The notes: generated from the letters alone by a model not told the origin. Shown: positions 20,079 to 32,300, numbered from the stretch's first letter. The stretch: DNA of 64,000 nt from Sporothrix humicola (GCA_021396245.1 WNYE01000094.1:1-64000), one strand, 5' to 3'. Numbers and translations: made by a program.

Positions 20079-21860
20079 TTAGTAGGAGAACCACCGGGCA
20101 AGCTCGGCCTTGAGGACTTCAACATCAACATCGTCGCCCTCGTCTACGGCCCAGGCGACAATGCCGTCTGGACGCACCAAGAATGCCTGCAGTCCGCGCT
20201 TGGCCGTCACCTCGGTAGCGGCAAGATAGTCGACCCGGCCGGTGTATCTGCCATCCTCCAAGACGTCTTTGAGTGTGCCGTTGTTGCCCAAGTCCACAAG
20301 AAGTCCGTGGCCGTTCACCAGGTGGTGGTTCACCCGCGGACTGCCCAGACTGTCGTCGCTATTCTCGTCCTTGCCATCGAGCACAAAGTCGGGCGCGCTC
20401 AGTCCCACAAGTGCATGCTTGGAGGCACTGTCGAGCTTGTACTTCTGCGACAGGCCCCAAAACAGGCCGATGAACAGGTTGACACCGTCGACCGTGGCGA
20501 GCGTCCGCTGGAACATGGAGCGAACGGCCCTTCCATAAACGTCAGGCACAAACGCCATGCTCTGCGCGCGGGACATTTCCAGCACCTGCTCGGCTACGGG
20601 GAGGCGTTCCTTGTCGTATGACGCCAGAAGGGCGTCGTCGACCTTGCCGGTAGCGGCTTCCTGGCGCACAGTTGCGGCCAACTTCCACCCCAGGTTCATG
20701 GCGTCTCCCATGCCTAGGTTCATGCCCTGCGCGCCAAACGTCGCGTGTGTGTGTGCGGCGTCGCCGGCCAGTAGGACGCGGCCACTGCGATAGTGCATGG
20801 CATGGCGGCAGCGGTCAGTAAAGGACGTGGCGACTCTGAGCTCGGTGATCTGAACTTCAGGAACGCCCGTCACCTTCGTCAGAACGGTCTGCAGGTGTTC
20901 TTTCGTGAGGGGCTGGCTCCGGTCGAAAGCGCCGCCATCCGCATCCATGAGGTATACTGTGTCGCCAAACGCGCCGGCAATGTACAGGCCGCCGTCGGTC
21001 ACGGTAAAGCCGGGAATCAGCTTGTCGGCATTGGTAATGTCGCAGCGCATGGCGTAGCCCGTGAATTTTGGCTCGGAACCCTCGACGCGGAAGCCGGCCG
21101 TGCGGCGGACCACGCTCTGGCCGCCGTCGCAGCCGACCAGCCAGCGCCCACTGAACGTGGAGGTGGCAACGCCGTCGTCACCACCACCCTCGGCCTTGAC
21201 GTCGGCCTCCACGACAACCTTGTCGGCCCCTTCCTGGCTGCCCTCCACAATTTTTGAGAGAGCGTGCCCGTACTTGACCTCGACCCCGAGCTTCTTGGCC
21301 CGCTCCCCGTAGACGGCCTCAACGGTCGCCATCGTCGTCGGGCCGGGCACCATTCCGGGCCCGTTGACGCGGTACTTCCACCGGCCCAGGTCCATCTTGT
21401 TGGCATCAAAGAACATGCCGGCAAAATGGCCGCCGAACTGCATGCCCTCGGTCTTGTGGAAGAGTTGCGTGGAGGCGGGGGGTCCGCCGCCTCGCCCCGG
21501 CCCGCCAGGACCCTTTCCAGGAGGGCCGCCGGGACCTTTGCCTGGCGGACTGCCAGGCTTGCCGCCCGGCGCGCCCGGCGGAGGCTTCCCCGTCCTATCC
21601 TTCATCATGCCCTTGAGGTTGGCCTTGTCGGCAGGAAAGACTGCGTCCAGCAGGCCGCGCCGCGACAGACACTCGAGCGTCAGCGTGTTGATGCCGCGGA
21701 AGCCGAGGGGGGCGGCCTTGAACATGGACTCGGAGTCGCGAGACGTGGCTGCATCGCGCTCAAGTACCAGCACAGAAGCGCCGGCCAGGGCGAGCTCGCC
21801 GGCCAGAAAGAGACCGATGGGCCCCGCGCCGGCGACGATGACATCGTATGTTTTGGTCAT
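20079..21860 (-). CDS. FAD-binding aromatic-ring monooxygenase (PheA/TfdB-like)
   Basis: Single exon, 593 residues from the ATG at 21860. An upstream in-frame start at 21962 would add 34 residues of no family character before the nucleotide fold, so I prefer the internal one. Class A flavin monooxygenase features: GAGPIGLFLAGELALAG (GxGxxG, about residues 10-26), the DG motif CDGGQSVVRR (about 250) and the GD motif LLAGDAAHTHATFG (about 358-371) that closes over FAD ribityl. Such enzymes hydroxylate phenolic or polyketide rings using NAD(P)H and oxygen. Residues about 87-127 are a Gly/Pro/Lys-rich insert between FAD-fold elements, not normal for the family and similar in composition to the inserts of the exporter at 2123. 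No polyketide synthase is nearby. Substrate unknown. Confidence 0.9.
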   Translation of the reverse strand: MTKTYDVIVAGAGPIGLFLAGELALAGASVLVLERDAATSRDSESMFKAAPLGFRGINTLTLECLSRRGLLDAVFPADKANLKGMMKDRTGKPPPGAPGGKPGSPPGKGPGGPPGKGPGGPGRGGGPPASTQLFHKTEGMQFGGHFAGMFFDANKMDLGRWKYRVNGPGMVPGPTTMATVEAVYGERAKKLGVEVKYGHALSKIVEGSQEGADKVVVEADVKAEGGGDDGVATSTFSGRWLVGCDGGQSVVRRTAGFRVEGSEPKFTGYAMRCDITNADKLIPGFTVTDGGLYIAGAFGDTVYLMDADGGAFDRSQPLTKEHLQTVLTKVTGVPEVQITELRVATSFTDRCRHAMHYRSGRVLLAGDAAHTHATFGAQGMNLGMGDAMNLGWKLAATVRQEAATGKVDDALLASYDKERLPVAEQVLEMSRAQSMAFVPDVYGRAVRSMFQRTLATVDGVNLFIGLFWGLSQKYKLDSASKHALVGLSAPDFVLDGKDENSDDSLGSPRVNHHLVNGHGLLVDLGNNGTLKDVLEDGRYTGRVDYLAATEVTAKRGLQAFLVRPDGIVAWAVDEGDDVDVEVLKAELARWFSY

Positions 21861-24800
21861 GTTGGTGGTGTGTGAGTTGAAGCTGTGTTGATTTGATGTG
21901 ATACGTGTGATGTGTTGATGATATTGATTCTTCAACCTTTTACATTTCGACGACATTGACAACCTTCTTTATACTTTTTAGAGCCCGGCGTCCGGGTCGT
22001 CGTCGGGTCGTCCATCTTCTCTTTGTGACAAGTCCATCGGGCCCGCGGTGGTGGTTGTCGTCGTCGACGTGTGTTGTTCGGTCGTTTCTAATGTCCGGGC
22101 TTTGTGTGGTGTTTTGGTGTACTTTGGCTGGCTCCGGCGTTAGAATTCCCCGGGCCTCGCTTTCACTCGAAAAATGCCAGAGGAATTCGATCCAAATGCG
22201 TGGAACCGCCAATGTCAGCAATTCTCAAGGATTCAAAAGGATTTCACCTTTTTCTTCATCGTTTCTCCTTTCGCATCACGACTTTCTTACTTGTTCCTCC
22301 GCCCGGCCAGGCTGCAGCCGTCCAATGCGCTCATGATGCACCCACGATGCATCAATGCACAAGTAGGCTGCTCCGTGTCCTTCCGGCTTTCTTTCTTTCT
22401 CTCTTCTTTTTTCTTGCGCCGTGGCCTTTTCGGACAATGTTCAATTGCTCTTGTTGTCCGTTATGTCGTGTAAGCCCAAGGAGACTAGGGTAGATGCTGA
22501 GGCTGTGGCCAGACGCGCAGACGAGGCAACAGTCTTTTCTCGGTCAATGGTCTGGGGTTGGTATGTCATGTGTTGGCATATCGCATCGAATGGATTATCA
22601 TGTAGATGGCCACTGGCCACAGTCTTTTTTGCGCCCGGCAGATTTGACCTCCTTTTTTCTGGGATTCTCCTACTCAGCATCGGGGCTTGGTTCTTTCCTC
22701 GTTTGCCCCGTCGTGCGACATTCGGTAACGAGAATGTGAGGAAGGCACGACCAGGCGATGCCATTTGATGCACGAGTCTTTTCCCGCTGATCGCACAAAG
22801 TCACAACCATTCTCTGCAATCATTACACAAAAAACACACAAAAAGCGACTTACACGAGCTTGTGCCGGCATTGGCATCGAGCTACACAGCCACAATAAGT
22901 CTATCTTGCTGTTGGTACAAGCAGCGTTGTGAGCGCAGTTTTGAGAGGTAAATGGCGTGGAAAAGTGTCGCCTCTTTTACGTCCTCTTGCCCTATTGGGA
23001 CAGTGGCTGAGTCGCGAGCTGGTCCCTCTTTCTCTGTCTGCGGACGGTGCTTTCCTCTTTCCTTCCACAAACCCTGTCTTGAGGGGTTATTGTCGTTATT
23101 GCGACTACGAAAAGCCGCGCTGCGCTCTTTCTTTGTCAAACTCTAATGCTCCTTCCTGTTTCTCGACCTTCTTCTCCTGTTCCGTTGTGCTCTGTGTGGA
23201 GAAAGAAGGTGAACATGGCTGTACATCGTAAATCGCCGGGCATGGCAGGAACGACCAACTGATATATAAGTTGTGCGGAAGGCGCCATCTGGGTCTTGGA
23301 GCTCTGGGCATATCGGGCGAGAACAAGCAGAATAATTATATTCAGAAAGGAAGAGCCCAGACACGAATTGGAATCAACAACTTGACAGAGCTACTAGTAT
23401 CAACGGCATTGGTTCTTCTACTTTTGACCTTACTGGAGGCACGTTCTCCACGCCGTGTTTCGAGTCCACAGTCCACAAAAGTCCACTCTTTTCGACCTGC
23501 GACTACGATACAGGCATACCATAGGAAGGACAGAAAAGAAGAAACAACAGATTGCGTCAACTGTCACGCACCCCCCTTTCTTTGCCGCCACACGTTTCGA
23601 AACATTCTGACACTCGACGGCCCAATCGATCGGAGGAGGCATAAAATCGAAAATCGAAAATAAAGAACGATAAACGAAAGTGGCCTGAACTGACACCACG
23701 ATCTCATTCCCTCGATCGCGCCTGCCCGTCGAGTCTTGTGCAAAGGTCAATTGTGAGCTCGGTAGTTGCCTTTTCTTTTGTGTTACTATCTTTGTTCTTG
23801 TTGCTCTTGCCGTTTGCATAATTGCTTTCGTCCTTCTCTTTTTATCTTTTATCTCTTTCAGTTTGTGCCTCTGTCTCCCTGTCCTACGGCGCTTGCGCTG
23901 ATATTATTCCATTCGCGCCTTCCACTTTTAAACAGCTCCTAACACCAGTGTCACCCGCCAAGACTCAAGACTCGGGACTCGAGAAAGTCACAAACTAACA
24001 GCTTTAGAAGCCGCCGCAGCAGCCGATCAGTGGCCAGTGACATAAGGGCAAAACCAAGAACCGTTGAAGAGAGAAATACAAAGAAGTCGAGCTGCGCCCA
24101 GCCCTGTTGGAACTTGACAACCTGGATACAACTTCGATACAAAGAAGCGCCCCCAGGCCTCCAACAAGCTGTTTCCAGTGACATTGGTAATGTAAGTAAG
24201 AACTCAAAGGGCTAGAATTGGCTCTGTCTAAATCCTTCAACACAATTGCCCTTCTTCTGTTCTCATCACATCCTCCATTCCTCAAGCGCCAGAAACTTTA
24301 CACCAAACAGAATCCCGGTTGAGCTACTTGATGTATTGATGACGTTGGTGGCAGGCAGCCAGTTACTTTTGCCTGTTTTACCTTTACTCTCTAGCTTTTG
24401 GACCTTGCTGTTAGTGCAGTTTGCTCCTGGGTGCCTTTTCGGTGCACTTCTGGTGCTCTTACTGGCAGCTTCCCACTGGTGGCGGATCATTTTGACGCCC
24501 TATTTCTAGGCTACGGCGAAACCGACCCGCCGCAGTCCATGCTCCAGTCTAGGCCCAGTGAGCAAGTGCCACTGGAGCAATCGTCCACTGGAGGCCCCTC
24601 CACAGACATAATACACACCTGACGCTTCTACCATAATCACCTTCGTACTCGTAATAAGATACCTCAAGTGGAAAGAGCCCCTCCATTTCGCATTTCGCCC
24701 TTCCCTCTTCTACTTCCCTCTGCCTCCCCTTCCTTCCCCTTCTCCCCCCTCTCGTCTCAGGATAGGAAACTGCACACGCACGCACGTTTTCTCGACAGCG

Positions 24801-25418
24801 AGAGAAAGAATTGACTTGACGGTAAGACGACGACAGCGAAGGAGTTCCAACGTTTGGACCCTTCCATTTCCTCAGAGTCCCTTCCCCTCGTGCTCACCTC
24901 CCCCCTCCTTTCTCCCAACCAACCCCCTGCCCCTTCCACACACATTTCGCATCTGCGACGACATTAAACGCCGCCCGCCAAAAAGCACCTTCCCCGTACC
25001 GGCGCAAAACATTGCTGTCTTTTCCAGTCTTTTCCTGTCCTCTCCCTCCCCTTTCTTGTCACTTCCGCTATCCCATTGCCCCCTTTGGCTATCTCCCCCC
25101 ACGATTCTTAGTAGTTTGGCCGCTTACATCTGTTGTCCTTCTCCGTCTCCAGACGATCCCCTTCCGAGGTACCTCCCCGCGAAACAATCACCAACGAACA
25201 TCGCGTGCCGGCCGATCGAATCCAACGAAGAAAAGCGACAGCCCGACTTCATTTTCCCCCTCCCGCCCATTCCGGACTCACTCCCGGCTGGCCCGGCGCA
25301 GCGCATGACCAGCAGCGTCGCGAGGTAGATCTTGTCCGACGACTACGAAAGTAACGACACGACGACGAACGAACGAACGAGACACGAAACGATAGAACCG
25401 CATAACTAGACAGCCACA
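21861..25418. other. Long intergenic region and leader of NCS-1
   Basis: About 3.5 kb with no recognisable gene. It holds the promoter side of the monooxygenase (minus). From about 24700 to 25300 a very C/T-rich plus-strand stretch is probably the NCS-1 promoter and 5' leader, possibly with leader introns that I cannot place. A hydrophobic frame at 24246-24509 starts with TTG and is not convincing. No tRNA or other RNA found. Confidence 0.6.
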
Positions 25419-26418
25419 ATGGGCAAATCGTATGTTGTCCAGGAACCCGCAGTCCGTGTCCGTCGTGTTGGCATTCGTCCTCCATATGAGGTGTCGCGCG
25501 ACACCGGACGCGGACGGATATCACCGTTCTTGACCCGACTACCTACTAACACCCTCCCCAGACAGTCAAAACTCTCCCAGGAGCAGCTCGCAGAGCTGCA
25601 AAAGTCTACACATTTCGACAAGAAAGAGCTCCAGCAATGGTACAAGGGTATGTTTTGGTCCTCGCTTTCTGTTCTGTCCTCGCTTCGCTCGCTGTTTGCT
25701 GCTTGCTGCGTGCAGCGCGTAACGCGACCTCCATCTCCCTCTCGCTGCGCTCGCTTGACAATTGCCGCTCCTCGCTTCGCTCGTCGCTAACTTTCCGCCA
25801 GGCTTCCTCCGCGACTGCCCCTCCGGCATGCTCACAAAGGAAGAGTTCCAAAAGATCTACCGCCAGTTCTTCCCCTTTGGCGACCCCTCGTCGTTCGCCG
25901 ACTACGTCTTCAACGTCTTTGACTCGGACAAGTCCGGCACCATCGAGTTCAAAGAGTTTATCGTCGCCCTGTCCGTGACGTCCCGCGGAAAGATGGAAGA
26001 CAAGCTCGACTGGGCCTTCCAGCTCTACGACATTGACGGCGACGGCAAGATCTCCTACGACGAAATGCTAAAGATTGTCGAGGCCATCTACAAAATGGTA
26101 AGTCTGGTCCTCGCTTTTTGTTTCCGCGCTGCGCTCGGTTTTTCTTCTTTTCCTCGCTGCGCTCGCAGCTCCCATTTCCCTCCGCCCTCCTCCACCTCCC
26201 TTCGGTCGGTGTCGTCGGTCGCTAACAGTGTACTGCAGGTCGGCTCCATGGTCAAGCTCCCCGAGGACGAAGACACACCCGAAAAGCGCGTCAAGAAGAT
26301 CTTCCGCATGATGGACAAGGACGAAAACGGCTCTCTCGACATGGACGAGTTCAAGGAAGGCAGCAAGCGCGATGAGACGATTGTGTCGGCCCTGTCGTTG
26401 TATGATGGGCTAGTCTAA
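25419..26418 (+). CDS. NCS1: Neuronal calcium sensor NCS-1 / frequenin
   Basis: Four exons: 25419-25429, 25562-25647, 25802-26097 and 26239-26418, giving 190 residues, the family's usual length. The first exon codes only MGK and two bases of Ser, the familiar split next to the myristoylation signal MGKSQSK. Introns of 132, 154 and 141 bp have GTATGT, GTATGT and GTAAGT donors and CTAAC branch sites. EF-hand 1 is degenerate, with CPSG in place of a calcium loop. EF-hands 2-4 are intact: DSDKSGTIEFKE, DIDGDGKISYDE and DKDENGSLDMDE. Known members bind membranes through myristate and activate phosphatidylinositol 4-kinase (Pik1); in fungi they affect calcium tolerance and growth. Introns 2 and 3 carry repeated CTCGCT(T/G)CGCTCG oligomers. 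Confidence 0.97.
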
Positions 26419-27301
26419 CGAACGACCGAACTTCGTGAGGTCGAGAGGAGGAGGAGGATGTCGGCAGACGTTGACGAAACAAGGTCAACGAAGGAGACCA
26501 AGAAGGCGTTATTTTGGTTGTTTTTGCGCCTGCCTCGTGCCAGTTTCTATTTACTACTCTTTTTCATGTCTCTTTTTGATATTCACATTTATTGACTACA
26601 TTTTTTGCTGCACTTTATCGTTCACTTTAAGAAGGTCATAAAGCCCAATGTTGTCTAACAGCCTTGGACCTGTACTGTGATCTTAGTACCTTCTTCTTTG
26701 ACCTGCTCCTTGCTTCTTTGAGTTGCACCTTCCTCTTTTGACGACACCCGCGTACGTACCGGGCCCCTCTTCTGTACTTGTACAAGCTCGCGGGTGTTGC
26801 CGCCCGGGCTCCCTTTGCGCGGTTGAGCGGTTTTACATAGATTGGACGAGAGTCGACCATTGTCGGACGAAACTCGAGGTACTACTGTAGTCACGCATGT
26901 TTATGTTGGACGATTAAAGGCACTAGAGAAATATGATATTACTACCAGTAGAAAAAGAAAAAAAAAAGATACTACATATCCAAGAAACTTCAAAAACCCA
27001 CTTCACTCATACATTATCCAAACTAAGCAAGAGGAGGACAAAAGTAGGGAGTCAAACTAACCAAGAAAGTACAACAAGAAACAAAAGATATCTTCAAAAC
27101 AAAACAAATGAAACAAGAAACCCATGCCCCATCCAGAAAATCAAGCAACGTAAACAAAATCAAAGTAGGGAATCAACAAGAAAGACACGAGAACACAAGG
27201 AAACTATAAAAACAGGATGCTGCAAGGGTAAGCCGAGTCGGGAGGAGGCGAGTCCCGAGGACTGCCGTGCTGACGCACGTCAGTTACACGTCAGCGCGCA
27301 C
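26419..27301. other. Intergenic region between convergent genes
   Basis: 3' flanks of NCS-1 and the acyl-CoA synthetase. Positions about 26930-27215 are A-rich on the plus strand. No gene recognised. Confidence 0.7.
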
Positions 27302-29389
27302 CTACGACGCCGCCGCCGCATAGGCGGCCGTCACCTCCTTGCGGAACTTGTCGAGGATGCCGCGGCGGTTCAGCTTCTGCGCAGCCGTCACCAGGCCGTT
27401 CTGCGGCGTCCACTCCTCGTCGGCGACGACGACGCCGTCGATGATCTCAATGCCCGACAGGCCGCCATGGCGACCGGCCGACTGCAGCTCCTTGAGAACA
27501 GCCGACTGCAGCTTCTTGTTGTGGGCCAGTTCCTCGAGGGACGTACCCGTCACGCCAATCGACTGCGCCAGCTTGAGCAGGGCCGGCTCGGCGGGCACGA
27601 TAATGGCAATGGGCTTGGCCTTTTGGGCGTCGGCATAACAACAAATGTTGGCGACGACGTGGGCCGAGCGATAAATGGACTCGAGCTTCTCGAGGGCAAT
27701 GTACTCGCCGTTGAGCGTCTTGATCAGGTTCTTCTTGCGGTCGATCAGCTTGAGGTGGCCGCGGTCGTCAAACTCGCCAATATCGCCCGTCTTGAACCAG
27801 CCGTCGGCGGTAATGGCCTCGGCGGTCTCGGCCTCGTTTTCGTAGTAGCCGCTCATGACGCTGGGGCCGCGCAGCCAGACTTCGCCCTGCGGGTGGGGCT
27901 TGTTCGTCGCGTAGTAGCCGGCATCGGGGAAGTCGACCAGCTTGCACTCGACCGAGGCAGGCATGGCGCCCATGGCGTCCGTGGTCCACTCGGCGGGGTT
28001 CTGCAGGACGCCCATGGCCGTGGTCTCGGTCAGACCGTAGCCGCTGATCATGGGGCAGATGGCCATCGAGATGAACCGCTGCGTGTCCTTGGCGACGGGG
28101 CCACCGCCGTTCATGCATAGCTTGAGGCGGCCGCCCGTGGCCTCCTTGATCTTCTTGAAGACGATGGCATCCAAGATACCGGAGCCGGGCAGGCCCGAGG
28201 CCATCAGGTTGGTCTTGGCCCACATGGCACCCCAGAAGAGCGAGCGGACGACGGGGCTGCCGGCATTGACCTTGGCGATAATGCCCTTCTTGACCATCTC
28301 CCAGACGGCGGGGACACCGACCAGGACACTGGGGCGGAACTCCTTGATGTCGCCGTTGCAGTTGCGCACCGAGGCATCGGACAGGGTCTTGGGGTTACCA
28401 TAGCCCATGGTCGAGCCCCAGTAGAGCGAGGCGTTCTCGAAGACGTACTCGAGAATGTGGGCGGCGGGCAGGTAGGTCAGCAGACCGTCGCCGGGGCCAA
28501 TGTACGGCTGCACGACAACGCTGACACCGGCGACGGCGGCAATGACGTTCTTGTGCTTGAGGGGCACACCCTTGGGGGTACCGGTCGAGCCCGAAGTGTA
28601 CATGATACAGCACAGGTCCTCGGGGGCGGGCGGGACAGGGTCGACGGGGTTCTCGCCGCCGAGCTTCACCAGGTCCTCAAAGCTCTGGACGGTAATGTTG
28701 GGGAAGGCGGCCTTGAGCTTGTCGACGTGCTCCTGCTTGACCTGGTTCTGGTCGTTCCAGATGACGTGGCGGATCTCGGAGGCGTCCTTGAGGACGTTGG
28801 TGAGGATGGGCAGCAGATGGGGGTCGAGGAAGATGGCCTTGGCCTTGGTCGCGACCATGGAGTGGCGCAGACCCTCCTGGCCGAGGGTGTCGTAGGCGGT
28901 GACGATGGGCATGGACTGGGTGGCGGCGCCGTGGGAGGTGGTGAGCCAGTTGGCGCTGGTGGCGGCGAAGATGTGGACGCGGTCGCCGGCGACGAGGCCG
29001 AGCTTGCGGAAGCCGGCGCCGACCTTGTTTATGCGGTCAAAGTACTGGTTGTAGGAGATATACTCGTAGCCGGACAGCTCAAAGTAGGTCCACTGCTTGT
29101 CGACGAGCTGCTCCTCGCCGTCAATGACCTTCTTGACCTTCTTGGTCTCCTGGTGGGTGCGCAGGAGGCGGCGCGAGCCCATAGCGTTAGCATCGCCGAG
29201 CTTGGCGACGGAGACCTTGACGAGCTCGTAGACAGTCGTAATAGCGGCGTCGGGGGTGCCGACGATCTCGGGGATGGCCTTGGGGTGGCGGCGGATGGGG
29301 GTCTCGCCCTCGACGGGCTTCTGGCCGGGGACCTCGACGGAGAAGGGCGGCCGGGCCGTGAGGCGCGGTGTGGTAGTCTGGATGACCAT
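27302..29389 (-). CDS. Long-chain fatty-acid-CoA ligase (Faa1/Faa4-like)
   Basis: Single exon, 695 residues, the length of yeast Faa1/Faa4. It activates long-chain fatty acids to acyl-CoA through an acyl-adenylate using ATP. The P-loop-like adenylation motif YTSGSTGTPKG lies at about residue 262, followed by YLPAAHILE. The acceptor block GYGLTET is at about 455-461, GDIGEFDDRGHLKLIDRKKN at about 535-555, and the terminal part holds the lysine region. There is no N-terminal signal or membrane span and no clear PTS1 (the end is AYAAAAS), so it is probably cytosolic or on lipid droplets or the ER. The sequence is intact. Confidence 0.95.
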   Translation of the reverse strand: MVIQTTTPRLTARPPFSVEVPGQKPVEGETPIRRHPKAIPEIVGTPDAAITTVYELVKVSVAKLGDANAMGSRRLLRTHQETKKVKKVIDGEEQLVDKQWTYFELSGYEYISYNQYFDRINKVGAGFRKLGLVAGDRVHIFAATSANWLTTSHGAATQSMPIVTAYDTLGQEGLRHSMVATKAKAIFLDPHLLPILTNVLKDASEIRHVIWNDQNQVKQEHVDKLKAAFPNITVQSFEDLVKLGGENPVDPVPPAPEDLCCIMYTSGSTGTPKGVPLKHKNVIAAVAGVSVVVQPYIGPGDGLLTYLPAAHILEYVFENASLYWGSTMGYGNPKTLSDASVRNCNGDIKEFRPSVLVGVPAVWEMVKKGIIAKVNAGSPVVRSLFWGAMWAKTNLMASGLPGSGILDAIVFKKIKEATGGRLKLCMNGGGPVAKDTQRFISMAICPMISGYGLTETTAMGVLQNPAEWTTDAMGAMPASVECKLVDFPDAGYYATNKPHPQGEVWLRGPSVMSGYYENEAETAEAITADGWFKTGDIGEFDDRGHLKLIDRKKNLIKTLNGEYIALEKLESIYRSAHVVANICCYADAQKAKPIAIIVPAEPALLKLAQSIGVTGTSLEELAHNKKLQSAVLKELQSAGRHGGLSGIEIIDGVVVADEEWTPQNGLVTAAQKLNRRGILDKFRKEVTAAYAAAAS

Positions 29390-32300
29390 GTTGGCGGTCT
29401 AATGTGGGTGGAGGAGTAGGAAGGTGAAGAAGGAAAAGACTGTCGTCGAGTTAGTTGTGTTCAATGAAGCTCGAAGAAGGAGCAAAAAGTGAAGAGCCGT
29501 GATGGAGGCGAGCAGTGAGCAACGACAAAAAGCAGCGAGCGAACGGCGACACGGCAGAACAACTATGCCGACAGTAAGAAAGACACGAAATAGACGAGAA
29601 AAGGATCTTTCCGGTCCAATCTGAATTCATACACGTAAAACTCTAGTGCTCCCGACAGGGCGTGCAACCGACAGAATGGAACTCTGACTTGACGTCGCAA
29701 GTGCTGATTCCAGATGCACAGATGCAGAGAAGTGCACTTCAGGACAGAGAGATCGTTTGCAGGGCGCGATTGAGCTGACAGGGCAATCTTTTCGTTGTGG
29801 AGTGAGAAAGAGGGTGAGATGCGAGAGGTGGGAGAGCTCAAGAGGAGAGCTCGAAAGAAGTGAGAAGGCAAGACACAAGTCACGGAAAGGGAGAAAGGAG
29901 CGAGGAGCTTGCAGACAAGGCGGAAGGAAAAGGGAAGGAACGGCGGGTGAGGATGGAATTCTTACTTCAATTCAAAAGTCGTCTTTGTTTCTTGTTCGAT
30001 CTCGTCTGAGAAGGTGGTCGCGTCTCTGTGACTGGAATTAAAGACGTTGCAGTGCGACGCTGCGACGCAGTTGTTCGGGTAGCAGGGGGAGGGAGAGAGA
30101 AAAAGGAGGGCTGCTGATTCTGATCGAGAGCAGAAAGGTGGGCAGACCCGCAGAGTGGACTGGTGGTCGTGAGATGGGTGAGGACGAGAAGAGATGAAAA
30201 GGAGACAAATCTCGAAATCGAACAAAAAAGGAGGAGAAGAAGAGAAGAGAAGAAGAAAGCGGGCGGGAGATTCTCGTGAGAAGTTTATGGAGGCAAGTGA
30301 AAGAGAAAAAGAGACTTTGAGACGTGGAGCAGGGAAGGTGCAAGTACACATACAATGGGCTGGACACAGAAACAACGAAACAACAGGCTGGGGAAAGGGG
30401 CCAACAGGGCCAAGAGACCAACAAAAAAGGAAAGGGCTGGACGGCAACAGCTGGGAAGAGGCGAGAGTGACCTGCAGTGCAGAAGAGGGGGGGGAAAGAG
30501 CTTGGGTGGCAGGTTTGGGCCGGAAAGTCGGGGAAGGCGCAGAACCGGGGAGAGCGGGTTAGCCAAGGAGGGCAAGAGCGACTGCAGGTCACAGAGCTCT
30601 AATTCTAGTGGTGGGTGGTGGGAGGTGGGCAGCTGGTCGTCAACTATGGGGCTAGGTACATACGACGCTGGAGTACCTGGATGTATCCAGGTGTCGAGGT
30701 CAAATATGTGTATCTGCGACCGCGAAAAGTGCAAGATATTACTTCATGGCTTGCACGTTGGCTCGCGACAAGCTCGAGTCGGTGCTGGATGCTGGATAGC
30801 TGCATTATAGTGACGATGTTGGTGGTACATTCGACGCTCAGGTGGTACAAATATGTTCGATCTCTTCTATCCGCTCTTTCTCTTTCCTCCATCCGATTTT
30901 CGTCGCGCAAGGCAGTCGCACACAGAGGGAAGGAACGATGAGTCGTGGCCGGGGCTGGCCTGGCCAGTGGACTGTCTTCCTTCTGAATCTCCCCTCACCC
31001 CAAGACTGACCAAGACGACTGACAACCACCAAGAAAGAAGACCAAGACTTTTGAGCTACCATGTCGCTCTTCTATTTATCTCCTCGCAAACTATGACGGA
31101 AGGGGGCAGGAGGTGCACACCACCCACTATCTCTCCCGAGAAACGATAAAGTCGACTCGAACGGCAGCCCGCGTGCAGCCGAACAACAATAGCCTCGTAG
31201 TGAACAGGAACAACAGGAACAGGAAAAGACCGGTAAATCGAAAGAGAAAAACTGCTCAATATCGGGACCAGTTCGATAAAAAGAAAATACAGTTGAGAAA
31301 GAACCCTCGAATCGTCAAAAATAGGGACCTCCCAGAACCTTTGTCCACTAATACTGAGGAGCCACCAGAGTTTTTCGTGCGGAGAAGCAGGGGCGCTAAC
31401 GACGCTGGAGAGGGTGGGGGGAGGCGAGTTGCAGCGCCAACAGTGCCCAGCCTGGAGGCGAAGGGACGACGAATGATGGTGAGTGACCTGGAGGACAGTG
31501 ACGAGGGACGACCAACCACTGAGACAGAGCAGAGACAGCAGGTTGCGGAGGGCTACGCCCCACTTTGGCTTTCGACTCTTGTCCAGCTCGCCAGCAACGG
31601 GAGGGGAAGAGCACTGAGGACTGGGTATTGAATGCACTAACTCCAGTGCGTGCTAGCGCGCCCCTCTCTTTCCTCTTTTCTCTTCAACTCTCCCGTCTCT
31701 TCGCATCTTCTTCCTCTTTGAATAGCTCCTCTATTTTCGTCCCTCTCCTCCCATCCATTCCGAAATGTACAGAGTAGAATCAGGACTTGCCCCTCTTCTT
31801 CTACACAAACAATGGGGAAACGATGCTAGGATGGCAAATACAGCGTAGAATACAGGCTCGCTCGAGGTTCGGCTGTTGTAAGTACAACAGTACTGTGTGG
31901 TCCAAAATAGTGGCTCTTGAGTGGACCGGATCTGCGCGTATTGACTGTCAAAGCTCTTTTGCTCGGTGTTTTTGGCAGTCTGTGGTTTGGCGGGTCTATT
32001 GATTACCATATCGACGCCTCAACTTTGTGACTGTCTATCAAAGCTTTGAACTGCTAGCACCCATGGCTGAGATCGACACGCCGTCGTCTCAGGCGTGAGA
32101 AAAGAGGATACAAGGCTCAAAAAAGCTCAAAAAAAGGGCTGGAAAGGCAAGGTCCAGGAACAGGAATCATAAATAGGGCGAAGCTCTGTGCGTGCAGGAC
32201 CTGAGATAAGATACCTAGACAGCAGGTTTTGTTCTCCTGAACGGTCTGTTGCCGTCAGATCAGAACCACGGAATTGGAGCTTTCGCTTCGGGGCGTTCAT

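Noticed and set aside
2123..21860. A secondary-metabolite cluster built from the exporter, flavoenzymes and monooxygenase
   Set aside because: No polyketide synthase, NRPS, terpene synthase or pathway regulator lies among them. The genes are far apart and separated by F-box and transglutaminase genes.
24246..24509. Short hydrophobic frame resembling a two-span membrane peptide
   Set aside because: Starts at TTG and the hydrophobicity follows from T/C-rich DNA; nothing supports expression.
26933..28120. Plus-strand frame of 395 codons at the end of the acyl-CoA synthetase
   Set aside because: Mostly antisense to the synthetase; the upstream part is A-rich intergenic DNA.
31113..31631. 172-codon frame in the 4.5-kb gap
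   Set aside because: Starts at GTG, no promoter or splice support, and an open frame of similar length lies on the opposite strand.
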